Below are positions 5,999 through 13,354 of a stretch of 14,960 nt of DNA, one piece after another. The position numbers and the translations under genes are program-made. The stretch's first letter is position 1, and each line of letters begins with the position of its first letter. A model generated the notes under the pieces. The model saw only the letters and a program-made list of their open reading frames with translations. It searched no databases and was not told the DNA's origin. The DNA comes from JANLSE01 sp038214135 (lineage in GTDB: Bacteria > Chloroflexota > Chloroflexia > Chloroflexales > Roseiflexaceae): positions 1 through 14,960 of the forward strand of contig JBBQSD010000147.1 of NCBI GenBank assembly GCA_038214135.1, written 5' to 3'.

Positions 5999-7477
5999 AT
6001 GAGATCACTCACGAGTCGATTCCTGCTGCTGCTACTGACCACCGCCATCCTTGTGGCGTGTGGCGGCGCTCCCGCAGCGTCTCAACCTACCGCAGCACCC
6101 GCAGCGTCTCAGGCTGCTGCACCAACTGTCGCCCCTGCCCAACCCACAACTGCGCCCGCTGCACCAACTGTCGCCCCTGCCCAACCCACAACTGCGCCCG
6201 CTGCCTCCGGTGATGGTAAGGCCGTTGTAAGCTTCTGGTTTCAGCCTCCAGAGGGCGGCGCTAACACCGGCTGCTTCGTCGACACCGCGATCACTCCTTT
6301 CAATGCACAGAGCAAGACCGTGATGATCGAGGCTGTGCCGCAGCCCAACGTTTGGGATGCGACGCGTACCGCTCTCGCTGGTGGATCCGGCCCAGACATC
6401 ATCGTCACCCCTGGTCCGTCGTTCGCCTTCGAGCTCGCGCAGGCTGGCCAACTACTTGCGCTCGACGACATCGCCCAACAGAATAACTGGAACGCGGCGT
6501 TCGTGCCCTGGGCGCTCAACCTCGGCAGGATCGACGGCAAGTTGTACAGCGTGCCGAACGAGCTCGAAACCCTTGTGTTTTACTACAACAAGACGCTGTT
6601 CAACGAGAAGGGTTGGAAGGTTCCTGAGACGATCGACGAGATGATGGCGCTGGCCGCCACGGTAAAGCAGGCTGGGATCATCCCCTTCGCTGGGTCTAAC
6701 TCGGAGTGGCGCCCGACCAACGAGCACTACGTCGGAATCTTCCTCAATCGTGTCGCCGGGCCACAGAAGGTCTACGATGCGCTGACCGGCAAAGTCAAGT
6801 GGACTGATCCCGAGTTCGTACGAGCGATCGAGATGCTCAACACGGTGCAAAAAGAGGGCTATTTCATGGGTGGCCTCGACCGCTACTATACCACGCCGGT
6901 CGCCGAGTTCTTCACTAAGTTCGGCAACGGCGAGGCGGCCATGTACATGACCGGTAGTTGGGCCATGTCTACCGAAAGCGGGGGTATCTCAAGCTACTTC
7001 GGCGAGACCGCCGGCAACAAGAATGATTGGGATTGGGCGCCGGTTCCGGGCACCAAGGCCGGTGAGCAAATCTTCGATATCGGCATCGGCTCGACCTACT
7101 CAATCAACAAGACTGCGAAGGATCCCCAGGCTGCTGCCGAGTTCTTGACCTACCTGTTCTCGGCCGAGACACAGGGCCGGCTCCTCGCGGACTGCGGCAG
7201 CGCGCCCGCTCCAGTGCGCCTCCAGGCCGATGTGTTGAAGGGAATCGACCCGCGCAAGGCACAGATTCTTGAGGCGCTAGGCAAGGCGAGTGACGCCGGT
7301 ACCTACGGCTACACCACTTGGACCTTCTGGCCACCAAAGAGCGACGTTTACATCTACGAAGAGATTGAAAAGGTCTGGTCTGGCGAGATAACGTCGCAAC
7401 AGTACTTGGAAGGGTTACAGAAGATCTTCGACGAAGAGTTGAAGGCTGGCGACATCCCACCAATCCCACAGCGGTAA
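5999..7477 (+). CDS. Sugar ABC transporter substrate-binding lipoprotein (family 1, CUT1)
   Basis: The start is ATG 5999 behind AAAGGAGG. The 492-residue precursor begins with a lipoprotein signal peptide: basic MRSLTSR, a Leu-rich core and the lipobox LVA|C with Cys21 as the lipidated residue. Residues 24-70 are a low-complexity Ala/Pro/Thr linker like those of Chloroflexota lipoproteins, followed by a MalE-like binding domain from about 74. Typical family-1 stretches include GSGPDIIVTPGPSF, LYSVPNELETLVFYYNK, FGNGEAAMYMTGSWAM and AAEFLTYLFSAETQ. It should capture a mono- or oligosaccharide outside the membrane and pass it to the two permeases downstream; aromatic-rich segments fit a sugar ligand but do not name it. 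Codons here end in G or C in 19 of 20 cases in the stretch 6482-6541. Confidence 0.93.
   Translation: MRSLTSRFLLLLLTTAILVACGGAPAASQPTAAPAASQAAAPTVAPAQPTTAPAAPTVAPAQPTTAPAASGDGKAVVSFWFQPPEGGANTGCFVDTAITPFNAQSKTVMIEAVPQPNVWDATRTALAGGSGPDIIVTPGPSFAFELAQAGQLLALDDIAQQNNWNAAFVPWALNLGRIDGKLYSVPNELETLVFYYNKTLFNEKGWKVPETIDEMMALAATVKQAGIIPFAGSNSEWRPTNEHYVGIFLNRVAGPQKVYDALTGKVKWTDPEFVRAIEMLNTVQKEGYFMGGLDRYYTTPVAEFFTKFGNGEAAMYMTGSWAMSTESGGISSYFGETAGNKNDWDWAPVPGTKAGEQIFDIGIGSTYSINKTAKDPQAAAEFLTYLFSAETQGRLLADCGSAPAPVRLQADVLKGIDPRKAQILEALGKASDAGTYGYTTWTFWPPKSDVYIYEEIEKVWSGEITSQQYLEGLQKIFDEELKAGDIPPIPQR
6119..6202 (+). repeat. 42-bp perfect tandem duplication in the lipoprotein linker
   Basis: Two identical 42-bp units (6119-6160 and 6161-6202) encode APTVAPAQPTTAPA twice. 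The duplication is in frame and only lengthens the flexible tether between the lipid anchor and the binding domain. A shorter repeat (CCCGCAGCGTCTCA) lies just upstream. Perfect identity at the DNA level points to a recent slippage or recombination event. Confidence 0.9.
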
Positions 7478-7481
7478 GGCT

Positions 7482-7524
7482 GCCCTCTCCCCCTAACCCC
7501 CTCTCCCACGTTGGGGAGAGGGGG
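7482..7524. repeat. REP-like GC-rich hairpin between binding-protein and permease genes
   Basis: CCCCCTCTCCC (7497-7507) pairs perfectly with GGGAGAGGGGG (7514-7524), an 11-bp stem with the 6-nt loop ACGTTG. A preceding partial copy, CCCTCTCCCCCTAA, gives it the look of a widespread bacterial intergenic repeat. There is no U tract. Placed after the binding-protein stop, it would stabilise that transcript end and lower permease expression, as REP hairpins do in other sugar importer operons; this role is inferred. Confidence 0.75.
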
Positions 7525-7558
7525 AACTGCCCACACGAAACATGGTGAGGAGCGCACA

Positions 7559-8488
7559 ATGGCGCAAACCCAGGAGACACGCGCCGTGAATACGGCGCAG
7601 CCCATCCGCGCAAAACGGCGCATCTCGCGCAAAGCGATCACGGCCTGGCTGTTCGTGCTACCCATACTACTGTTGTTCCTGGTGGTGGTGATCGGCCCAT
7701 CGTTCGCTGCAGTGTATTATTCTTTTACCGACTGGTCCGGGATTGGGCCAGCGGAGTGGGTTGGTACGGCGAACTTCCGCAAACTACTGTTCGAGGATAT
7801 GTCGTTCCGCAAAGCCTTTGGCAACAACGTGATCTGGATGGCAATCTTCCTGATCGTGCCTGTAGCGCTAGCACTGCTGGCCGCCGGGGTGCTGGCACCA
7901 GTCAAGCGCGGCGGGATGGCCTTCCGCGCCGCGATTTTCATCCCGTACATCCTGCCAACCGTAATCGTGGCCCAAGTCTGGCGCTACCTACTCAGCCCTA
8001 CCCAGGGAGTGGGCGCGGCGCTGGCTAATGTGGGCATCCTCGGGTTTGATAAGGCCTTTTTGGGTCAGTCATCCACTGCCCTGTATGCGATCGCCTTCGT
8101 GAACAACTGGCAGTGGTGGGGTTTCCTGATGGTGCTGTTCCTAGCGGCCATGCAGAACATTCCGCACGACCTGTATGAGGCGGCCCGCCTGGATGGCGCA
8201 AGTGCATGGCAGGAATTCCGCTTCGTGACAATTCCTGGTATTATGCCGACACTGGTGTTCATGCTGCTCATGACGGCGATCTGGTCATTCCTGATCTTTG
8301 ATTACGTCTACATCCTGACCCAGGGCGGCCCGGCTGGCTCCTCCGAGGTGCTCGGCACACTCCTGTACAAGAACGCCTTCAACCGCTTTGAGGCTGGCTA
8401 TGCCTCAGCTCTCGGGCTCACGATGAGCTTCTTCGCCGGAGTGATCATCTGCATCTATATCGCGCTGCGGCGCAGAGAGGCGGAGTAA
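7559..8488 (+). CDS. Sugar ABC transporter permease, MalF-like
   Basis: The start is ATG 7559 with GAGGAG 6 nt upstream; the frame continues upstream through the REP-like hairpin, so that extension is not credible. The 309-residue protein has a basic cytoplasmic N-terminus (AKRRISRK) and then membrane segments, beginning with AWLFVLPILLLFLVVVIGPSF. The EAA loop that docks the ATPase is at 207-226 (EAARLDGASAWQEFRFVTIP). Its C-terminus ends in RRREAE. It forms the importer channel with the next gene, whose ATG follows the stop by 2 bp. No ATPase gene lies in the cluster; CUT1 importers often share a MsmK/MalK-type ATPase encoded elsewhere. Confidence 0.94.
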   Translation: MAQTQETRAVNTAQPIRAKRRISRKAITAWLFVLPILLLFLVVVIGPSFAAVYYSFTDWSGIGPAEWVGTANFRKLLFEDMSFRKAFGNNVIWMAIFLIVPVALALLAAGVLAPVKRGGMAFRAAIFIPYILPTVIVAQVWRYLLSPTQGVGAALANVGILGFDKAFLGQSSTALYAIAFVNNWQWWGFLMVLFLAAMQNIPHDLYEAARLDGASAWQEFRFVTIPGIMPTLVFMLLMTAIWSFLIFDYVYILTQGGPAGSSEVLGTLLYKNAFNRFEAGYASALGLTMSFFAGVIICIYIALRRREAE

Positions 8489-8490
8489 CC

Positions 8491-9345
8491 ATGGCCGTCC
8501 AGATTACCACCCCACGGCACCGCTCACTGCGCTCGAGTCTCGTGCCGAACTACCTGGTACTCATTTTCCTGACGTTCTTTGCGCTGGCGCCAATCGTCAT
8601 CCTATGCTTCAATTCGCTGAAAAGCAGCTCCGAGGTGGGCCGCAACCCGCTTGGCCCGCCGCAGGCGATCCAGTGGCAGAACTATCCACGTGCCTGGGAA
8701 CAGGGCGGCTTCGCCGTCACCACGCGCAACAGTCTAGTGCTGGTGGTTGGCACGGTGGCGGGCGTGCTACTACTCGGTGGCTCGGCAGCCTACAGCCTGG
8801 CGCGGCTCAGACTCCCCGGCGGAAGCGCACTCATGCTGCTACTACTAGTGATCTCGACGGTGCCACTCCAGCTGTTCCTGGTGCCCCTGTTTTTTCTGTG
8901 GAAAAACTTTGGGCTGCTCAATACTCACCTCGGGCTGATCCTGATCTACATCGCTACTAATGCACCATTCGCGATCTTCCTGCTGCGCTCCTATATGGTG
9001 CAGCTCCCGGCCGACTTCGAGGACGCAGCGCGGGTGGACGGTGCGGATGAGCTGCAGGTATTCTGGAAGGTGGTTCTGCCGCTCTCCTGGCCGGGCTTTC
9101 TCACGGTAGGCCTAGTGGTGGCGCTTGGCGTGTGGAACGAATTCTTCCTGGCTACAATCTTCATCAGCAAACCGGACCTATTCCCGGTGGCGACGAGCTA
9201 CTATAAGTTTACCACGCGCTTCAGCCGCGACTGGGCGCTGACCAGCGCGGCGGCGGTCATGATGATTGCGCCAGTTCTGCTCATGTTCCTAGTGCTCCAA
9301 CGCCGCTTCATCGATGGCCTCACCCAAGGTGGAATGAAGGGCTGA
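8491..9345 (+). CDS. Sugar ABC transporter permease, MalG-like
   Basis: The 284-residue inner-membrane protein has GGAG upstream of ATG 8491, inside the end of the preceding permease gene. The first membrane segment is at about 19-40 (PNYLVLIFLTFFALAPIVIL). The segment FNSLKSSSEVGRNPLGPP after it is typical of MalG-type subunits. The EAA loop is at 177-196 (EDAARVDGADELQVFWKVVLP). The C-terminus LQRRFIDGLTQGGMKG is the usual ending of this subfamily. It pairs with the MalF-like permease, and together with the lipoprotein forms a three-gene importer module lacking its own ATPase. Confidence 0.94.
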   Translation: MAVQITTPRHRSLRSSLVPNYLVLIFLTFFALAPIVILCFNSLKSSSEVGRNPLGPPQAIQWQNYPRAWEQGGFAVTTRNSLVLVVGTVAGVLLLGGSAAYSLARLRLPGGSALMLLLLVISTVPLQLFLVPLFFLWKNFGLLNTHLGLILIYIATNAPFAIFLLRSYMVQLPADFEDAARVDGADELQVFWKVVLPLSWPGFLTVGLVVALGVWNEFFLATIFISKPDLFPVATSYYKFTTRFSRDWALTSAAAVMMIAPVLLMFLVLQRRFIDGLTQGGMKG

Positions 9346-9363
9346 TACGAGAACCGAGTATTC

Positions 9364-9377
9364 AGGAGTCAGGAGTC
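9364..9377. repeat. Two-copy heptad repeat AGGAGTC
   Basis: AGGAGTC occurs twice in tandem and is followed by AG, in the 94-bp gap between the permease and the ADP-ribosylglycohydrolase gene. It shares the AGnnnTC pattern with the heptads of the large array at 14825-14960. Otherwise the gap holds only the ribosome binding site AAGGAAA, about 5 nt before ATG 9440. Confidence 0.6.
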
Positions 9378-9439
9378 AGCATTATCCGTAGATGGTTCCC
9401 GGCGATGCGCTAGCAAGAACAAACTGAAAGGAAACTATT

Positions 9440-11575
9440 ATGCCCCTCCCGAATGATTATGTCGAGCGCGTCTATGCTGGGGTACTCGGCAAGATTATCG
9501 GTGTCTATCTTGGCCGGCCATTCGAGGGTTGGAGCTACGAGCGGATCATGCAGGAGCTTGGCGAGATCTGGTATTACGTCCACGAACAACGCAAAACACC
9601 ACTGATCGTCACCGATGATGACATCTCTGGTACATTCACCTTCCTGCGTGCGCTACCGGATTATGGCAATACCCTCGATCTTTCACCGGCACAAATCGGT
9701 CAGACCTGGCTCAACTATATTATTGAGCGCCGCACGATTCTGTGGTGGGGTGGCCTGGGTAATTCGACCGAACACACCGCTTTTCTGCGCCTCAAACGTG
9801 GCATCCCTGCACCAGCAAGTGGCTCGATTGCGCTGAATGGACAGGTGGTTGCCGAGCAGATCGGCTCGCAGATCTTCATCGATGGCTGGGCGATGGTCGC
9901 TCCTGGTGATCCAGAGCTGGCCGCCGATCTGGCCCGCCGTGCAGCATCTGTTAGCCACGATGGCGAGGCGATCTATGGCGCGCAGGTAATTGCCGCTATG
10001 GAGGCGCAGGCCTTTGTTGAGCGCGACCTCCAGGTGTTGATCGATACCGCCGTTCGCTTCATCCCTAAAGATTCGGTGATCTATCGCATGATCAGCGATA
10101 TCCGTGAATGGCACGCTGAATACCACGATTGGCACCAGGCCCGCGATCAGATTGTGGCCAACTATGGCTATGACAAGTTCGGTGGCAATTGCCACATGGT
10201 TCCGAACCATGGGCTGATCCAGCTTGGATTGTTATATGGCGGTGATGATCTGCAACGAGCACTGATGATTACTAACACCGCTGGCTGGGATACCGATTGC
10301 AATTCGGGCAATGTTGGCTGTATTCTGGGCATCAAGAACGGCCTGGCGGGTATTGATGCAGGGCCAGATTGGCGCGGGCCAGTGGCGGATCGATTATACC
10401 TGCCAACCGCAGATGGTGGCCGTGCTGTAACCGATGCCGTGCGCGAGACATACCATGTTGTCAATATTGGCCGTGCATTGGCTGGTGAACCGCCGCTAGC
10501 GCCAAAGAACGGGGCACGCTTCCATTTCGAATTGCCAGGCAGTGTCCAGGGCTTCCGCGCCGATGAGAGTATCGATGCCAAGGGTACGCTCACCATCGAA
10601 AATGTTGCTGGTCATAGCCGGCATGGCCAACGTAGCCTCGCACTGCGCTGCCGTGGCCTCGCACCAGGCCGCGTTGCCCGCACTACCACCGCGACATTCA
10701 TTCCGCCTGAGGCAATTGCGATGTCGGGCTACAGCCTGTATGCCTCGCCAACGCTCTATTCTGGCCAGATGCTTCGCGCCAGTGTGGAGGCCGATACAAC
10801 AAATGAAGTCCCGTTGGTTATCCGCCTGCTCATTCAATCCTATGGCGCTGAGGATCGCTTAGTAACGGTCTATGGGCCAGAGGTACAGCTAGCGGCTGGA
10901 GCACAACATACCTTCAAATGGCGCATTCCTGATACCGGCGGGCAGCCGATTGCCTCAGTCGGACTCGAAATCGCTGGTGCGCCACACGGCAAGGGCACGA
11001 TCTATCTTGATGAAATAACCTGGGGCGGCGCACCCGATACCGTCTTCCGGCGGCCTACGGAGGGCGGCACACTCTGGCGGCGTGCCTGGGTCGATGGCGT
11101 TGATCAATACGACCGCTGGTATGCAGAAACCTACCGCCTAGTGCATAACGATGGCATCGGGCTGCTGACGCAGGGCACCCGTGATTGGATCGACTACCGA
11201 GTTGAGGCACAGATCACGCCGCACATGGTCGCATCAGGAGGCATCGCCGCCCGTGTTCAGGGGATGCGCCGCTATATAGCACTCACATTGGGGCAGGATG
11301 CGCAGGGCAGCAAGGAACTGAGGCTCCAGGCACGCATCGGCGATGAGATAGTAACACAGGCGCTACCCTTCACATGGGAATTTGGTAGCACCTATCGATT
11401 GCGCCTGGAAGTGCGAGGGCAAGTTGCACAGGGCTGGGTGGACGATCAGGGGCCGCTTGAGCTACGCGATTTCAGCAGTTTACTCGATGCTGGCGGTGTG
11501 GCCATGCTCTGCGAGGAGGGCCGCGTCGCATTCGAGGATGTGACGGTACGGCCAGTGCCAACACCCATTGCGTAA
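9440..11575 (+). CDS. ADP-ribosylglycohydrolase-fold enzyme with two C-terminal beta-rich domains
   Basis: Residues 1-350 form an ADP-ribosylglycohydrolase (ARH/DraG) domain: VYAGVLGKIIGVYLGRPFEG at the start, the first metal site TDDD (58-61) and the second NTAGWDTDCNSGNVG (279-293, Asp284 and Asp286), which together hold two Mg ions in this family. His173 in SHDGEAIYGA and NHGLIQLGLLYG (256-267) also fit. Residues about 360-530 look like a jelly-roll, possibly carbohydrate-binding. Residues about 545-705 look like a concanavalin/DUF1080-type sandwich (YRVEAQITPHMVASGGIAARV, GVAMLCEEGRVAFEDVTV). There is no signal peptide, so it should act in the cytoplasm. Linkage to a LacI gene and a sugar importer suggests it cleaves an imported glycoside or ribosyl compound rather than ADP-ribosylated protein; that is inference. 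With 711 residues it is about twice the usual ARH length. Confidence 0.88.
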   Translation: MPLPNDYVERVYAGVLGKIIGVYLGRPFEGWSYERIMQELGEIWYYVHEQRKTPLIVTDDDISGTFTFLRALPDYGNTLDLSPAQIGQTWLNYIIERRTILWWGGLGNSTEHTAFLRLKRGIPAPASGSIALNGQVVAEQIGSQIFIDGWAMVAPGDPELAADLARRAASVSHDGEAIYGAQVIAAMEAQAFVERDLQVLIDTAVRFIPKDSVIYRMISDIREWHAEYHDWHQARDQIVANYGYDKFGGNCHMVPNHGLIQLGLLYGGDDLQRALMITNTAGWDTDCNSGNVGCILGIKNGLAGIDAGPDWRGPVADRLYLPTADGGRAVTDAVRETYHVVNIGRALAGEPPLAPKNGARFHFELPGSVQGFRADESIDAKGTLTIENVAGHSRHGQRSLALRCRGLAPGRVARTTTATFIPPEAIAMSGYSLYASPTLYSGQMLRASVEADTTNEVPLVIRLLIQSYGAEDRLVTVYGPEVQLAAGAQHTFKWRIPDTGGQPIASVGLEIAGAPHGKGTIYLDEITWGGAPDTVFRRPTEGGTLWRRAWVDGVDQYDRWYAETYRLVHNDGIGLLTQGTRDWIDYRVEAQITPHMVASGGIAARVQGMRRYIALTLGQDAQGSKELRLQARIGDEIVTQALPFTWEFGSTYRLRLEVRGQVAQGWVDDQGPLELRDFSSLLDAGGVAMLCEEGRVAFEDVTVRPVPTPIA

Positions 11576-11597
11576 GGGCAGACCGGTGTGTCTGCCC
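11576..11597 (+). terminator. Hairpin directly after the ADP-ribosylglycohydrolase stop
   Basis: GGGCAGAC and GTCTGCCC form an 8-bp perfect stem around CGGTGT, beginning at the base after the stop codon. No U tract follows (ACGATGATT), so it may protect the 3' end or terminate only weakly. Confidence 0.45.
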
Positions 11598-11635
11598 ACG
11601 ATGATTGCGTCATGCGGTAGAGACGTATGTGGGTA

Positions 11636-11663
11636 GTAGAGACGCAAGATTTTGCGTCTCTAC
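11636..11663. repeat. Palindromic REP-like element
   Basis: GTAGAGACGCAA and TTGCGTCTCTAC form a perfect 12-bp inverted repeat around GATT. A further partial copy (GTAGAGACG) lies at 11617-11625. From memory, near-identical GTAGAGACG...CGTCTCTAC palindromes recur in cyanobacterial and Chloroflexota intergenic DNA. It abuts the 5' break of the HD-GYP remnant. Confidence 0.8.
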
Positions 11664-11996
11664 CCGCCTACCCGCCTACCATCCGCCATTCCACGGGTGT
11701 CGCTGCGATTGCCGATGGCGTAGCGAGCGTGCTTGGGTTCAATATGCCTGCACGGCGTAGCCTACGGCGGGCTGCGCTGCTGCATGATATTGGCAAGTTG
11801 GGCATCTCGAAGCACATCCTCGATAAAAATGGCCCGCTCACCGCCGATGAGCAGGAGATAATGCGTAAGCCCCCATCGTATGGGTATGACCCACGAAAAA
11901 GTACTCGGTATTGCCCAGAGCGAGGCCAGCCAGCGGCTGTGTCAACAGAGCGTCGAGGCACTCGGCGTACTCTTCGAACAATGGGCGAACGGCTAA
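11664..11996 (+). pseudogene. Decayed HD-GYP domain (c-di-GMP phosphodiesterase) remnant
   Basis: From about 11681 one frame reads RHSTGVAAIADGVASVLGF, then AALLHDIGKLGISKHILDKN and LTADEQEIMRKPPSYGYD. This is the first half of an HD-GYP domain with its HD metal pair. It then stops matching the family. In another frame, from 11886 to the TAA at 11994-11996, the DNA encodes MTHEKVLGIAQSEASQRL and on to VEALGVLFEQWANG, which fits the C-terminal end of HD-GYP proteins. The intervening part, including the HHERxDGxGYP signature, is absent, and so is any N-terminal sensor or receiver domain. The simplest reading is an internal deletion that also shifted the frame, plus 5' loss at the palindromic repeat. 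The remnant cannot hydrolyse c-di-GMP. Its stop overlaps the stop of the convergent TetR gene. Confidence 0.8.
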
Positions 11997-12583
11997 CTTC
12001 TGCCTGGGCGCAGCCCATCGAGGAAGACATCGATCAAGCGCTGTGCCATCGCCTGCCGTGGCTTCCCAGCGACAGCCTCAGAGACGGCGTAGAGGCTCTG
12101 GATCATGCCGACTAAGCCGCCACTGATCAGATCATAGTCATCGTGCTGTATTTCACCTCGCTCCTGTGCTGCGGCCAGGGCTTGTACAATTGGCTCTTGG
12201 AGCGATAGATACGCAACATTGGTCAGGCGTTGGATCTGCAATGGATTGAGTTCTGGCATATCCACATATTCCAGGCGCACAAGGTCGATCGGCGGTTGGG
12301 TGAGTAGCCACTTCGCAACCGCATAGAGTTGGACACGAATATCTGGTGCGCTCCCCTGGATCGCTGCGATCAGCCCGGTACGATGGCGCGCAAAGATTCG
12401 CGCCAGCACCTCAACAAACAGATCGGCCTTGCCACCCGGCACATGGTGGTAGAGCGATGAGTGATGAATCCCAGCCTGGGTACCAATCTGACGCAGCGTT
12501 ACTGGGCCATAGCCCTTTTCAGCGAAAAGGTGCTCGGCGGCCATAAGTACCCGCTCACGTGCCTGATTGACTGATGCATCCAT
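11993..12583 (-). CDS. TetR-family transcriptional regulator
   Basis: ATG 12583 is preferred because GGGAG lies 7 nt upstream; ATG 12589 is also in frame but only 1 nt from that site. The roughly 196-residue protein has the TetR N-terminal DNA-binding domain: RVLMAAEHLFAEKGYGPVT, then the helix-turn-helix LRQIGTQAGIHHSSLYHHVP and GGKADLFVEVL. The rest is an all-helical ligand domain of the usual size, whose effector is unknown. It is the last gene of a minus-strand run with the GNAT gene (34 bp gap) and the YdeI-like gene. The perfect palindrome at 13926-13943, beside the promoter of that run, is its probable operator, so it likely represses its own operon. Confidence 0.92.
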   Translation of the reverse strand: MDASVNQARERVLMAAEHLFAEKGYGPVTLRQIGTQAGIHHSSLYHHVPGGKADLFVEVLARIFARHRTGLIAAIQGSAPDIRVQLYAVAKWLLTQPPIDLVRLEYVDMPELNPLQIQRLTNVAYLSLQEPIVQALAAAQERGEIQHDDYDLISGGLVGMIQSLYAVSEAVAGKPRQAMAQRLIDVFLDGLRPGRS

Positions 12584-12617
12584 CTTCATGCTCCCATCAC
12601 CAGACGATTAGCTATGC

Positions 12618-13304
12618 CTACATGTGTTCGATCAGCGATAGCTGATACTTGATTGTACCTGGAAATGCACCACCAAAGTAGGCGGCACCATAGGTAACAT
12701 ACATCTGAAAGCCAACGGCCTCGTAGGCGCGGCGGGCTGGCTCATTCCCAATTGTGACCGCAATGCCTGCGCTGGTATGGCCCAATGCTCTGCCACGTTC
12801 GAGTAGTGCTTCAAGCAACACCTTTGCGACGCCACGGCCACGTGCCTCTGGAATAACAGCCACACACTCAATCGTCCATGGGGCAGATGCTGCTAGCGCG
12901 ACATCCTGTGGGTCACTCCATACCGCCAAATAGCTCTGCTGAAACTGCGCGAGTGCTGCATTGCTCCACCCAAGCAGCCCTGCAACCGTTGGGAGCTGTG
13001 CGAGCCGCAGCGGGCGAAAATCATCTGCATCCATCACAAACCCGGATGCACCCGCAATTGGCTGGCCATGTTCTTCGATGATCATGAAATCCTCACAGCG
13101 GCCCCAAGCTAATGCATCAGCCTGAAAGATGGCCTGAAGAAAGGCGATCGTCGTCGTGTTCAGGCCATCAAGCAGCGAATCCCAATAGCAATAATCTGGA
13201 GCCGGTGCTGCTGCTGTGTAATTACACCAGGCAAGAAACGCGATATCGGCATGGGTGGCCTGCCGAACAGACAGCGTTGGTTGGATGTCGTGCTGGGCAA
13301 TCAT
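12618..13304 (-). CDS. GNAT-family N-acetyltransferase
   Basis: ATG 13304 has GAGAGGAG 7 nt upstream; the open frame extends 18 codons further and would overlap the preceding gene, so it was not used. The 228-residue protein carries the acetyl-CoA signature in its C-terminal half: IECVAVIPEARGRGVAKVLL (145-164), with R155-G-R-G-V-A as the pyrophosphate loop, and then GNEPARRAYEAVGF (186-199). The first half (LSVRQATHADIAFLAWCNYT, DFMIIEEHGQPIAGASGFV) is the variable acceptor-binding side, so the substrate is unknown. Co-transcription with a YdeI-like gene and a TetR regulator hints at a stress or resistance role, but only weakly. Confidence 0.9.
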   Translation of the reverse strand: MIAQHDIQPTLSVRQATHADIAFLAWCNYTAAAPAPDYCYWDSLLDGLNTTTIAFLQAIFQADALAWGRCEDFMIIEEHGQPIAGASGFVMDADDFRPLRLAQLPTVAGLLGWSNAALAQFQQSYLAVWSDPQDVALAASAPWTIECVAVIPEARGRGVAKVLLEALLERGRALGHTSAGIAVTIGNEPARRAYEAVGFQMYVTYGAAYFGGAFPGTIKYQLSLIEHM

Positions 13305-13354
13305 AGGGATTCTCCTCTCAATAGGCAATAAAGAATAGATGCGGCGCGATTGCA

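Noticed and set aside
5999..11575. An ABC ATPase gene for the importer
   Set aside because: No Walker A or LSGGQ-type signature was found on either strand of the cluster; the ATPase is presumably encoded elsewhere.
11886..11996. Separate 36-residue gene starting at ATG 11886
   Set aside because: It matches the C-terminal end of HD-GYP proteins and has no ribosome binding site, so it belongs to the pseudogene.
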